A stretch of 64,000 bases of DNA. It comes from Rhizopus arrhizus (Eukaryota > Mucoromycota > Mucoromycetes > Mucorales > Rhizopodaceae). The DNA is taken from contig JAKZZE010000002.1 in NCBI GenBank assembly GCA_024220505.1, forward strand, positions 1,178,001 through 1,242,000, read 5' to 3'. Every line of letters begins with the position of its first letter. Position 1 is the first letter of the stretch. The notes below the pieces were generated by a model. That model had not been told where the DNA came from and made no database searches. It saw only the letters and a program-made list of their open reading frames with translations. Below, one piece after another: positions 20,173-31,684 of the stretch. The position numbers were made by a program, and so were the translations under genes.

Positions 20173-21562
20173 TTAAATAGGCTTTCTAGCTGTATAAATA
20201 ACCCACTCGGTATATGATTGTTGTTCGTCGAATTCCTCTAAAGCAGCATTGACTACTTTATCAAATTCTTGTTCTGAAACTCTTAATTCTGTTACCCACC
20301 ATGACTTAATTGATTTAAAGAATGATCGAATAAGTTGCTTGTATAAAAACCCATTCTCTTTTTGAACTATGCTCAGTTAGATAAAACATTTTTCTAGTTC
20401 TCTTGTCTTTACCTTTATCTTTATGCCATTCACCAATAGGAATTTTAATTATTCTTTCGTTTACTTCTTCAAAGCCTGCTTCAATAAGGAACTTTTTCAA
20501 CCGCTTCACTTCCGATAGATCAACTCCGAATGCTTTAGCGGTATTCTCATACCATTCATTCACAAGCGTAAGTACTGGTCCAGCATCACCCAAAACATAA
20601 TCTGATACATGTCTGTTAGTATAACACATAGTATAACTTTGTACATTAAGGCTTTACTGTATTCTACCAACTGTATGTACCCTCCAGGTTTTGCAATTCT
20701 TTTTAATTCACGCAACAATGCAGACCAAGCGCCTTGGGGTATAATGGTTCCTGCATCTCTTTGATGGATGATGTCTACTGAATTAGCAGGTAACTGTAAA
20801 TGAGATGTCAAGTCGCCCAGCTTATAGACAATATTAGGTGCTCCAATCACAGGATTTTTCGATCCATTTCTTTCATGAAAGGCCTCCAATCCAATTACTT
20901 TTGCATTTGGATATTCTAATGCCATATCTAGTGTCCAAAAGCCAGCACCACAATCACTGTCTAGTATGATGATGGGGATATCTCGCGGGACTGGGACATG
21001 TATATTTCCCTTGAATATATGTTTCAAAACATAATGCTTTTATATTGATTAGTTGACAAAAAGGGTGTGTTTGTTATATTATTACCTCTCTTAGTTGTCT
21101 TTCATATTCTCTTTCATCATTTTTATTGTAGGTAACAAATGGCTTCACTGGACCTTTCCAGAATTTATCATCCAAAAATAAAGTCTCTTTTGGTATACTT
21201 TTCGATTCTGAATTAGTGTCTGATAATGATAATGATGCTACTTCGTATTGTTGTATTCTCTTTTTCACTTCCACAGAGGCAAGTGAGGTACGCCGTGATA
21301 TATCTACTTCATTTTCTTCTGAACTAGAATAAGAGATTGAACTTGTGTCGTCATTTTTTGTTATCCTTATGCTTTTCTTCCAAGAAGGTTGACGTGCCGG
21401 TGATACAGAGTGTTGTCCTTGGATTATGTCACTTTCTTCTTCGGTTGATAGTGAAGCTGATTTGCCTTTATGGCTCAGCTGCGATCTTAATGAAGGCATT
21501 ATTCGTTTATTACCATTATTGTGAAGCATAAGATGGTTGTCTTTACTTGTTATTGTACCCAT
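20173..21562 (-). CDS. SAM-dependent methyltransferase, Mucoralean LaeA-like class
   Basis: Exons on the minus strand are 21562-21086, 21036-20658, 20601-20413 and 20366-20173 (412 residues). Introns are 49, 56 and 46 nt, and the third exon's upstream intron has a TACTAAC branch site. The first about 155 residues are Ser-rich and probably disordered, starting MGTITS, a possible N-myristoylation site. The Rossmann methyltransferase core begins near REHYVLKHIF. Motif I is DSDCGAGFWTLDMA, followed by VIGLEAF, then DIIHQRDAG and KPGGYIQLVEY. This order matches the large fungal family of class I methyltransferases around LaeA/UMTA. The substrate is unknown. The ORF is intact. Confidence 0.8.
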
Positions 21563-21740
21563 TTATTTATAATAAAAAGAGAAACAAAAAAAGAGAAACT
21601 GCATTAATTTTGTTTTAGTATCACACACCCGTCACACTTATGCAAAATGATTCGTACTTTTTATGTTTTAAGACAAACACAATGTTTATTAGGAAAAATG
21701 CGTGCAAAATGTTAATTATAAGAGATTAATGAAAAATAAT

Positions 21741-23336
21741 TTAAGGAGCAATCAATACACGGACAGTGTTGGTGTTACCAAGACCACCCTTCCATCCTTG
21801 AACAATGACGACGGGATCATTTGATTTAATAAGACCAGCTTTCTTTCCTTGTTGAATACCCCACTTGATACGGCTTTCAACGTCTTCATCCCACTTGGCG
21901 GCAACAGGATCAGTGTAAACGAAGGGGAATACACCACGGTGAAGGTGGGATTGACGAGCGGTTTGTTCCTCACGAGTGACAAGAATGATGGGTTGAGAGG
22001 GTCTGTACTTGCTAGCGAGACGAGCAGAGTGACCGGACTTAGAAAGGACAAGAATAGCACCAGCATTTTGTTCAGCAGCAGCAGAGACAGCAGCAGAAGC
22101 AACAGTCTCAGTGGTGTCAGTGGGCCAGGTAGTCAAGCTACGGAGTTGGTTGAAAAGAGGACCGTAACAGATGACAGATTCAGCCAATTCACAAGTGGTG
22201 GCCATGGTTTGAACGGCTTCAATGGGGTAAGAACCCTTGGCGGTTTCACCAGAAAGCATGACAAGATCAGCACCGTCCAAGACAGCGTTGGCAACGTCAG
22301 AGACTTCAGCACGAGTAGGACGAGGGTTGTAGGTCATGGATTCGAGCATTTGTGTAGCACAGGCAACAGGCTTACCGACCAAGTTACACTTGGCAGTCAT
22401 CATCTTTTGAGCAACAAACACACGTTCGCAAGGAATTTCAATACCCATGTCACCACGAGCAATCATCACACCGTCAGTTTCAGCCAAGATCTCATCAAAG
22501 TTCATGATACCTTGGTGGTTTTCAATCTTGGAGATGATCTTTATGTTCTTACCCTTTTCACCCAAGACACGACGAATATCCTTGACATCTTGAGCACGAC
22601 GAATGAATGAGGCAAAGATCATGTCAACACCATTTTCAACACCAAAACGAAGATCGTTCTTGTCCTTTTCAGAGAGAGCAGGAAGATCAACGGCGGTCTT
22701 GGGAAGATTGACACCCTTTTTGGAACAGAGCTTGCCGTTGTTTTGAGCTTGAACACGGACAAAGTCTTCACCCTTTTCGATCACTTTGAAGGAAAGAACA
22801 CCATCGTCAACATAGATGAATTTACCAATATCGATCACGTTAGGCAAGTTCTTGTAGTCCACGTACATATTTTCGGCATCACAGGCAGTGGCATACTTTT
22901 CGTTGGTAGTGATGTTCATCTCATGGCCTTTACTGATGGGGACTTCAGTATCGTTGGCCATCAAACCAGTACGGATCTCAGGACCCTTGGTGTCAAGAGC
23001 AATAGCAATAACCTTATCGGGACGAGCTTTTTTTAAAGAAAAAAGTTAACCTCTTTTCCTTTGCCAAAATTTTTTATAATACTTACTAGCAGCAGCAGCG
23101 CGAGCATTATCGAGAACTGACTTGTGATAATCATAATCACCGTGAGAGAAGTTCATACGAACAATGTTCATACCAGCATCAATCAATTCAGCCAACTTTT
23201 CAACCTTGTTGGTTTTGGGACCAATGGTACAGATGATAGAAGTCTTGCGAGCAGCCTTGGGTTGAACATCAACATCCATATCGGCAACCCATTGCATGGG
23301 GAATTGGTTGGCAGTTTGTCTGTCAGTGTTCAACAT
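21741..23336 (-). CDS. PYK1: Pyruvate kinase
   Basis: Last enzyme of glycolysis (PEP + ADP to pyruvate + ATP), cytosolic. Exons are 23336-23087 and 23026-21741, with a 60-nt intron, giving 511 residues. Motifs: [42 protein letters not shown], the signature [16 protein letters not shown], and [14 protein letters not shown]. The allosteric C-domain ends [12 protein letters not shown]. The start is set by the conserved short N-terminus and by a pyrimidine-rich leader ending CTTTAG just before AAATG. The high G+C and regular codon use fit a highly expressed gene. The long plus-strand ORF at 21849-22610 is its antisense shadow. Confidence 0.96.
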
Positions 23337-24513
23337 TTCTAAAGAGTAGGGGATAAGAAGGGAGAAATTGGGAAAAGAAGAAGAGAAAAAAAAATATTAT
23401 GTAATTGTCCCCACTCATTTATAGTAGGGGTTTATTTTTCTATATCAAAAAATTAATCTCCCAGTGTACACACGCTCATGTCTGTATTACAAATGAACTA
23501 TTGAATTGTTTAGGTTTAAGAAAAAAAGATGGCATCTGATCCAATTAAATTATTCTGTTTATAAACGAGACTTTACTTTGCTATCTAAGTAGACGTGTGC
23601 ACAAAAGTCAATGTACGCCTACTTTGATATAAATCGCTTATCCGATCATACAATCGATTAAGACTATGAATTATGTCTCCGATTTTTTTTTTTTTTTAAA
23701 AAATAAAAAATAAATAAATAAAAAAAACTACACGCACTGAAAGTGATATAAAAAGCAAAATAAAATTTCCCTGTGATTAACATATACTCAATACAAGGGA
23801 AATTATGTATTTTTGTTACTCAAGCAAAAAAATGAGTGACTAAATAATTAATTTAAAAAAGCAGAGTAACGGCAGAATAAGCGATATTATGACAACTTGC
23901 AAAAAGTTTGTTAAAAGACTTGATAAAGATTGAACTTATCATAAACCATTTGTCTGTGTTTCTCTAAAGGCGTTGTGTGTAATATGAGCAAGTAAGAAAA
24001 ATAAGCTTTTTACAGAAAAACAAATGCCTGTCAACTTTATCTTTGGGAGATCACTCAGACGAAATGTAACACAGACAAATTTTACTGTCTTCACTGATGT
24101 TTTGATAAAAGCAAAATTCCCATATTTTAGTTTTATTTAATTAATAAAACATATAATTCATTTCAAATCTTTTTTTTTTTATTGAATCTCTTGATCTAAA
24201 AAATATCTTCTTTTTTTTTTGTCTTAAATGAGATATATCAACACATTCATCTCATCTCACTTTTGCTCTTGAGGAAAAGAAATTTGATAGAAAAAAGAAA
24301 CGCGTTGCTTGAATGAGAAAGAAAAAGAGTACAAGAGACAAGTCTTTTGTCTGTCAAGAAATAACTGTTCCTGAATATCTAAAGAGCCCGGGCCGCACTA
24401 TATTTGCTCCGATGAAGACTCTGATTCAGTCGGAATGAAAGAATGCTTTCGTTCAAGAAAACAAGTATCCAAGAGGACATCCATCCAATCTCCCTCTTTC
24501 ATCATACATCACA
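23337..24513. other. Intergenic, divergent promoters of pyruvate kinase and eL36
   Basis: About 1.2 kb between divergent starts. The pyruvate kinase side has a pyrimidine-rich leader and a TATA-like box. The eL36 side has a short G/C cluster (cccgggccg near 24388) and a pyrimidine-rich leader before the ATG. There are T runs at about 23683 and 24171. No gene or RNA was recognised. Confidence 0.5.
23417..23423 (-). promoter_or_regulatory. TATA box of pyruvate kinase
   Basis: On the minus strand TATAAAT stands 81 bases before the start codon at 23336, followed by a pyrimidine-rich leader. Position fits a core promoter; inferred from sequence only. Confidence 0.5.
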
Positions 24514-25080
24514 ATGGTTGCCAAGACTGGAATCGCTGTTGGTATCAACAAGGGTCACATCACTGCTCGTCGTGAACTCAAGCTCAAGCCCTCTAACAAA
24601 ATTGGTGTACGTATGAATGGATGTACTGGATATTGAAAAATAAAGACATATTGTCCAAGTGGAACAAAGACGCATTGAAATGTTGATGGAACAAAGCACA
24701 ACTAATTTAATGGAAAAAGACAGAGATAGAAACAAAGAAAACGCCTCTTTATTTTTCAATATCCATACACATAAAAGAGAAATAGATCAACTCACATTTT
24801 CATATTATAGGCTGCTTCTAAGCGTACCACTTTTGTCAAGTCCATTGTTCGTGAAGTTGCTGGTTACGCTCCATATGAACGTCGTCTTATGGAATTGATC
24901 AAGAACTCCAAGGACAAGCGTGCCAAGAAGCTTTGTAAGTCTAAGGTAAGAAAAATCGAAATGATAACAATCAGTGGGAATAGTGGCTCACATGTCCTAC
25001 AATAGCTCGGTACTTTTGTTCGTGCCAAGAAGAAGATCGAAGAACTTCAAGGTGTTATTGCTGCTTCTCGTCGTCACTAA
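24514..25080 (+). CDS. RPL36: 60S ribosomal protein eL36
   Basis: Large-subunit ribosomal protein, 100 residues, the same length as in yeast. Exons are 24514-24606, 24811-24945 and 25006-25080, all phase 0. The sequence starts [15 protein letters not shown] and ends VIAASRRH, with the conserved [13 protein letters not shown] block. The first intron is 204 nt, long for this genome, and contains a perfect 20-bp inverted repeat (separate entry). The G+C-rich codon use in the exons contrasts with the AT-rich introns. Confidence 0.96.
24627..24765. repeat. 20-bp perfect inverted repeat within the first eL36 intron
   Basis: TGGATATTGAAAAATAAAGA at 24627-24646 is exactly complementary to 24746-24765. 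In the pre-mRNA this would form a 20-bp stem closing about 99 bases. It starts 20 bases after the splice donor and ends about 45 bases before the acceptor. The stem would shorten the effective intron length. Confidence 0.85.
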
Positions 25081-26517
25081 GTTCATTGTTAAGAAGCTGA
25101 AATAATAATAAATTATGTTTGCTTTGAAGCTGAATGTTGTGTGTATACATACAATGGCATGATTTAATGTATATGTCTTTAATAGACTGTTGAGGCTCAG
25201 TATAGCATATACTGTGAGGCTCTGATTGCTAAATGGCATCTTTCTAGGACAATATCTGCGCATTATGAACAAATTTACACATAAAAAAAATTAATCAGAT
25301 CATACAACGCAATGCTTATGTTTATCTTGGTTTATTGAATGAATGTATTCACTGATATCTTGATTCTTGTAGATTCTTTTATATTTTACAATATCGCCAA
25401 GATACACTGTTGAAACTGAGCAATAAACTCAAACTTTTCGTGCTGATGAACATGCGCAATTTAACTAGTGAGCTAAAAAGTTTTGTATAATTTATTATGA
25501 GCATTATTTAAACTTCGATTTCCTTCAAAGTTGAATAATATGTGAAGTTGGATCCTATTGATTGTAGAATAATGAAATGAAAGATTACACAAGTGCATTG
25601 TTTAAAATAAAGTATCATACTATCATTTATTTGGGATCCAATTAGTCAAGTCGCATTCTATTGTGTCTCTATGGAAAACTGAGATTCTTAAAAACCCTCT
25701 TCATAGCATATGCTACCTGTTAGAGAATTTAGCTCTTTCAATTTCTTCAACACTCATGATCTATGTAGCAGTCGAATTATAAAATAACGACGTCTATCCC
25801 AGCAGTGCTTCCCTTACTAAACAACTTATCTGGCTATCTGAACACGACCCTCGTGACCAAGCAAGCTATTGCACAACTTAGGAACAGCCTGCCAGAGTTA
25901 TCTTGGCTTGCAGATGTGCTTAAAGGTTTCTGAATTTTATAAAAGTACCAGAAATACTTATAAAGGAGGAGCACTATATTTGATGGTATATTTGTGATGT
26001 AATTAACCACGTATTGCTTTGCGACATGGCTCAGGATTTACAGTTTTAAGCTTCAATCTTAAGTCTAATTGATGCTGCTTCTGAAATTGATGCTGTTCAT
26101 TTGATAGATATGTTGTTGTACTGTGTTGTGCTATATTCCTATAGCTTTAGCACCAACAATTAGTCGCGAGAAGGATGTACGAAGAAGAACCATATTTTAT
26201 ACGAGAAGTTTATGTGAGATTAACCATAGCTTTGTTGAGTACATCTGTTCATCATGCTTGAGCCATATCTTACACATGATATATCACGCAAAGCTTGATC
26301 CATCTGTATTTTGTTATAGATACAATACTTTGTAAAGTCAATTATTTCTCTTTAAAGTACAAAATCTCAGACAGCCAATCAACATACAAATAGGTAGCTA
26401 TTTAGGTAAATCCTGTATTTTCCCAAATCTGGAAATGGTGAGGGTGCTACACTTAATTTTTTCTTTCCCTTTCCCTTTGGTCTTTTCTTTTTTTTTTTTA
26501 CAAATAAATTAAAAAAG
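25081..26517. other. Intergenic between eL36 and END3
   Basis: 1.4 kb with no intact gene. The open stretches at 24997-25272 (minus) and 26123-26335 (plus) do not resemble a known family. A short higher-G+C segment at about 25794-25933 is listed separately as a possible relic. The last 60 bases before END3 are a pyrimidine-rich leader. Confidence 0.5.
25794..25933 (+). pseudogene. Possible coding relic, family unknown
   Basis: One plus-strand frame is open from about 25794 to a TGA at 25933, with a protein-like composition: PAVLPLLNNLSG, then TKQAIAQLRNSLPELSWLA. It has no start codon and is too short for a gene. It could be the 3' remnant of a gene or mobile element. No function is assigned. 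Confidence 0.2.
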
Positions 26518-28054
26518 ATGAATGGAATTACACCTGCTGAAAAACAAAAATATGCTGAAATATTTCAAGCAAGAGGGCAGGTCAATGGTTATATGCCTGG
26601 TAATAAAGCAAACAAAAAGATTTAAGCAAATGCTAAATAAATATATTAGGCTCTGTTGCTCGAGATGTTTTATTAAATTCAAACTTACCCCCCAACCGTC
26701 TAGAACGCATTTGGTATGTAACAAAATAAAGTATGAGCATGAATGAAGCACTTATATGAGATATAGGGATCTTTCAGATATTGATAAAGACGGGAATCTT
26801 GACTTTGAAGAATTTTGTATAGCAATGCATTTGACGTTTGACTGTATTAATGGTGTTGAACCGCCCATCTCTCTTTCTCCTGCACTAATTCCTCCCAGTA
26901 AAGCTCATTTATTACCTCAACAACAGCAAATTGGTTACCAGCAACCACAGCCCACTGGATACCAACAGCCACAAGCTACTGGATATCAGCAACCACAAGT
27001 TACTGGATATCAGCAACCACAACCTACTGGATATCAACAACCTCAGCCCACAGGTTATTATCAAGCACAACAGCCTCAACCTACGGGATACTATCAGCAA
27101 CCACAACCTACAGGCTATTATCAGCAAGGATACCAAGAACCCGAATTTAGCTGGGATATGACATCGGATGAAATGACTTCTTATCAAAATATTTATGCAA
27201 AATATGCAAATGATACTGGAAAAGTCAAATGTAAGCTTTACAAGAAAATGACTATTGATGCTTATAGATGAATTATTCTAGTTGCTAAAATGGATGATTT
27301 CTATACTACTTTGGGACTTCCTCGTACAGATTTAACAAATGCATGGTAAATAAAGGAACAGCAATAAGAAAAAAAAGACTAACAATCACTATGATAAAGG
27401 ACACTGATAGATGTTAATCATGCTAATGCACTTACTCAAGATCAATGTTTAATGTTTTATCACGTCCTCAACCAACGTACCAAGGGAGCACGTATCCCCA
27501 AGGAATTACCACCCGATCTTCACGCAGCCTTTGCTGGTGAATATGCAGCTGATTTTGGTCAACGTCCTGGATCAGGCACAGGTGCTCGTAAGGGAAATAG
27601 TACGCCCATGTCAAGCAGTGCAAGATTGGCAGACAGTTATGTTAACCGTCTGGGAGCTGCCAGTACATCCTTAAGCTCAAAGAGTACTACCAGCAGCAAA
27701 TATGATGAAGAGGAGATGCTAAAGAGAGAATTAGCTGAACTAAAAGAACGTGTTCGAGAGGCAGAAAGAAAAGCCAATGAAGCCAAAGAAAGTGAACAAT
27801 ATGATTCGTTTACCTCTCGTCCTCTTCGTGATCAATTTCAAGCACTTTACGATTACAAACTACGTCAATTGACGGATCAATCGGATATTGAAGACAAAGT
27901 ACGTAAACAAGAAAGAGATATTGATGCTGCTCGTGACGCTGTTCGTCGTCTTAATCGAATTGTGGACGATGTACGCTCAAAGAAGCGTGAATTGGAGGCA
28001 TTGTTAGAAGAAAGAAGACTAGAAGTTCAAAAAGTATTGCGTGCGTCTGAATAA
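26518..28054 (+). CDS. END3: END3-type EH-domain endocytic adaptor
   Basis: Actin-patch adaptor of the Pan1-Sla1-End3 complex in endocytosis. Exons are 26518-26599, 26650-26713, 26767-27230, 27282-27345 and 27400-28054; introns are 50-54 nt; 442 residues. The first EH domain is at the N-terminus, with the EF-hand-like loop [16 protein letters not shown] and the following [11 protein letters not shown]. Next is a spacer with repeated QPQPTGY motifs. A second EH-like domain starts at SWDMTSDEM and holds [12 protein letters not shown] and [15 protein letters not shown], highly characteristic of End3. The C-terminal about 110 residues are a charged coiled coil. The QPTG repeats are more familiar from Pan1, so some functional merging is possible. 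Confidence 0.88.
26933..27130 (+). repeat. Coding QPQPTGY repeats in END3
   Basis: About eight imperfect units of 21-27 bases encode [12 protein letters not shown] repeats between the two EH domains. Reverse-strand open frames across this segment are artefacts of the repeat. Confidence 0.8.
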
Positions 28055-28215
28055 AATGAAGCATTTATTATTTATACGATAGAGCTGAAGACATAATTTC
28101 TGGTGGAAAGGGAATGACATGTGTTGGAAGATTGATTGGAAAGAGATCTATTTCTTCTTGACTATTATTATTATTAATTTTCAAATTACTATTATTACTA
28201 TCTTATTATCACTAT

Positions 28216-28682
28216 TTACCCATCTTCTTCATCACTGCTAATTAAATCAACCGTTGCAGAAGCTGGTTGTTGCTGAGTACTTTTTGGGGAGGAGGGTATA
28301 CTTAGGTTATCATCATCGTCTGACAATTCTACTATGGCAGGTACATCTTCTTCTTGTTCATCATTATCAGTATCTTCTTGATTTTCTGGCAAGGAAGGAT
28401 GTTCGTCTATGATGACAATATGTCCATTAGGTTCAACATTGACACTTTCAATATGTTTTGGTGTATTTTTTAATATTTCCATAAAATAACCATCCAGCAT
28501 GAGATGATTGTAGCTTTCTATCTTAATATTACATACAGGACAAGTCCAAGTGGGTCTTTGTTCGTTCATTAATAAAAATGTATTCGCATCAAAGCATTGA
28601 AGATGCTGACAGTGAATAGAACGAATAGGTATTTTTATGCGGCTGAATGCGAGCTGTAAGAATGATGGGTAAGCAAGTGTAT

Positions 28683-28742
<60 letters not shown>

Positions 28743-29910
28743 AAAGATGTGATGGCTTACAGGGCATTTCATTGAAAGCGTTTGTGATTGTAAAGCAATG
28801 TCTTGCTCATTTTCTTGTCTTTCTTGCACTATTTATGAATTGTTATTATTGTCATATAGCTAATAATTCCCTTACATTCTTTCAAGATGCTTTCTTTTGA
28901 TATCCTTCTTTTTTTATTTCGTTAATAATAGCTTGTATTGGTGTCCTCTTTACGATAAAAATACCAGCAATATAAGATTGATTGATACTGCCATAGACAA
29001 GTTCAACTCGGTTTGTATCCTTTTTCCTTGTCATGATTGTGATGTCAGGTGGATTGACTGTACCTGGTTTATTCTTCAAGACTCGTAGTGTCTATTTATA
29101 AATATTAATGCATATACAGTATTGAGTATGCGCTTTACTGCCGCAGAGATGGTGTTTCCATTTAGCCTGATCTCACAAACAGGCGGAAATTCAACCAAGA
29201 GATTATTTAAAGAGTGATTCAACTTTGAGCAAAAGAAACGAATTTGATAGATAGGATGACCGTCGATTTGACTTGATTTAGAAAGTAACTGACGTTGATC
29301 TGAATTCAATGTGAATTGAAAACTATTTGACACGTTTCCATTCGAAGCTACAAGGCGTTATTTGCGCTTCTTTTGATGATTGAATGGTATTTACCTGGTA
29401 ATGTTTTTAAAGTGGTTATCTTTATGACTGGCTCAAAGAATAAATTACACTTGAATTGTATTTGATCAAGATGCATTGTTGTTGGTGTTTTTTGTATTAG
29501 TGGAATTTTGTAGATTTGAAACGTATCATTATCCATAGCCCAATGAAATCTATCAATTAATATTTCCCACCACCAAATACGCGTTAATTTATGTATTTTA
29601 TTATAAAATGAATAAACCTTTTAACAGCAATATCATTAATAGCAGTAATAATCGAACTCAGCATGGATCTCTTTCTTTCATCGATAAGCTTTGTTATAAA
29701 ATGAGCTAATCGTACTGCTAATTCACCTTTCCTTCCAGAAATATTTATCCTATCTTTTCCTCTCAAAAGATGATTAATAGTTCTTATGAACTCTCTCAAT
29801 TCTAAATAACTTGCACTTTCGAGATCTTTTTGAAGTATTTGAAGCTACCCAGGAAAGAAGTAAATAAAAAGAATTCTTTACATTAGAACACTCTGTACTT
29901 GACTCGCCAT
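28216..29910 (-). CDS. PIAS/SIZ-type SUMO E3 ligase with apparent 1-nt frameshift
   Basis: Nuclear SUMO ligase family. Minus-strand exons are 29910-29899, 29844-29618, 29549-29395, 29347-29139, 29091-28876, 28828-28761 and 28653-28216. Domains in order: SAP (LLRGKDRINISGRKGELAVRL), PINIT (FQFTLNSDQRQLLSKSS ... NKPGTVNPPDITIM ... VELVYGS), SP-RING (MKCPLAFSRIKIPIR ... HCQHLQCFD ... WTCPVC), and an acidic tail with SUMO-interacting-like VDLISSDEEDG. The coding length is one base short of a multiple of three. In exon 5 the frame is lost between NEIKKEGYQ and the following KESILKE, within A7/A4 homopolymers near 28898-28914. This is either a sequence error or a real break; the frame upstream and downstream is otherwise clean. 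The first 12-nt exon is tentative. Confidence 0.8.
28684..28745. repeat. T52A10 homopolymer pair in a PIAS intron
   Basis: A run of 52 T followed by 10 A lies inside the 107-nt intron 28654-28760. In the transcript this is U10 followed by A52, so half of the intron is homopolymer. The exact length is likely to vary between strains and assemblies. Confidence 0.85.
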
Positions 29911-30261
29911 TTATTTACTTTATAAACAAGAAAAAAAAAAAAAAATGACGCATATTTGATAGGACGAATGATGAAGATGAGTTTAATGTGACTTGTTGTC
30001 TGTGATATAATAATCTTATACACTTTTTTCAAGGAGTGTTTTCTCACAGTCTCCTTTCTGATCCTCTCTTTTTTCCCCCTCCCTCCCTCTTCTCCGCTAT
30101 TTTTCTTGATGATTTCTATAAACCTAAATAAAAGACTACAGTTTTCCCCTTTTTTATATCAATCATCTAGAATATAATGCATAGATAGCATGGAAATAAA
30201 GATTATAGCCAATGAAAATAAATTATTTAGACAACATTAATAAGTACGACCAGCGTTTATA

Positions 30262-31372
30262 TCAAGACAATTGAGGCATTTCGAGAACATGCTCAGGAGC
30301 TACTTGTTTGACTTGATTGTTATCATCTTCAAATTGAACTCTATAATTCTTTATGTCTTTGCTCTATTACAATAGATAAGAAAATGTTATATGCAGATAT
30401 GAGCCATATACCTTATTAGGAGGAGAAATAACAATTGCTTTATAAAAACAAGTTGTTCCAGGATACAAAGCCAATACATCTTGATTTGCAGGTATTTCAG
30501 GTGCATTTTCAGCTTCTTTGGGAGTTGGTACAGGAATTAGATATTTAGGAGAAAGCATATGATATCTAGAATAAATAAGTTCACTGAAGATAATATCTAA
30601 TGGATATGTACTGTTTGCCACCATCTTCATCTACATCTTCTACTTGATACTTATTCCTATCAGGATAATATTGTACAACAACAGCCAATATCCATTCATC
30701 ATTTCTATCGGGTTGTTTAGCAGCAACCTATTTTACTACATGAACAAACAAGTATATGTAAATTATATTAAATGCTGGTTACAGTTGTTCCTTTTGTAAA
30801 TATAACATGTGTATTTAGTCTATAAATAAGTTAGAGAGACGATACAGCAGTCAATCTGTGTATTACTTGGAATCTGTCGTTGATTCTAATTTACGCTTTT
30901 TTCTTTTTTGGTCTTTTTTATATTTAAATATGTTATTTGTGTAATAATGATAATAATAATAATATGAACCTTCGCTATTTTCTCTTAATGCAATTAGTAC
31001 TGATAATTTCTCAATGGTATCCTGTATTAATCTACTTTTTATCAGTTACTGTTAAACAGAAAAATATAATCTATTTTACTTTGTTTCATTAGATGATAAT
31101 TCAATACCACGTCTATAATTGTCTTTTAATTTTTGATGAATTAAACCTGAGATTCCTATTGATAAAGTTAAAATTTTATTTTGTTTCTTATTTCTAGTTT
31201 TACCTTTTTCAAGCTGAATAGAATATTGTACGTTATTTATGTTATTTAAAACTACTTGTTCATCTTTTTGAATTCCTTCTAGTTTTATTAAAGAAGAACA
31301 TATTTGTTTCCAAATGTTCACTTCTGTCATTTCTTCATTTGCTAAACGAGATGAGCGTGATTTACGTTCCAT
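30262..31372 (-). CDS. SGF29: SAGA-associated factor 29 (double Tudor)
   Basis: Chromatin reader of H3K4me2/3 in the SAGA (and animal ATAC) acetyltransferase complexes. Seven minus-strand exons: 31372-31080, 31031-30970, 30912-30867, 30819-30783, 30727-30612, 30565-30412 and 30363-30262. Introns are 46-57 nt and all phases close at 810 nt (269 residues). The N-terminus is a helical segment, followed by a basic linker (QKRKKRKLE). The tandem Tudor region contains NDEWILAVVVQYYPDRNKY, VEDVDEDGG, LSPKYLIPVP, VLALYPGTTCFYKA and YRVQFEDD, and ends EHVLEMPQLS. These are the typical SGF29 C-terminal blocks. Transcribed divergently from the CotH gene. Confidence 0.92.
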
Positions 31373-31684
31373 TCGAGAGAGAGAGAGAAAAAAAAAAAAA
31401 ATATTCAAAAGTAAAATTAAACTTCCGAGCCTACTTTGTGCACAAACTGTTTATTGTTTAAAAAGTATCTGATTTGATTTGTTCATCGGAAAATCAAATT
31501 TTTGGGGGGATTTTTTTTTTTTTCTTTTCCAAATTTTATCTGCTTATTCCACTGTCGCACCATAACTTCCCCTTTTTGTAACGTCACTCCTATTATTAGT
31601 GTAAACTTGTCTCCGCAACAAGATATAAAAAGCCTAGATGGGGGATCCCACTTTGCCTTTTTTTCACCCTTTTTTCTTTAACTC
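31373..31684. other. Divergent promoter region SGF29 / CotH
   Basis: 312 bases between divergent start codons. A TATAAAAAG element at 31624-31632 is 53 bases before the CotH start, with a T-rich leader following. A TC-type microsatellite borders the SGF29 start (31373-31385). Confidence 0.6.
31624..31632 (+). promoter_or_regulatory. TATA box of the CotH gene
   Basis: TATAAAAAG lies 53 bases upstream of the ATG at 31685 and just after a C/A-rich segment. Position and sequence fit a canonical core promoter element. Confidence 0.6.

Noticed and set aside
21849..22610. 253-codon plus-strand ORF opposite pyruvate kinase
   Set aside because: Antisense shadow of a G+C-rich conserved gene; the peptide has no family resemblance.
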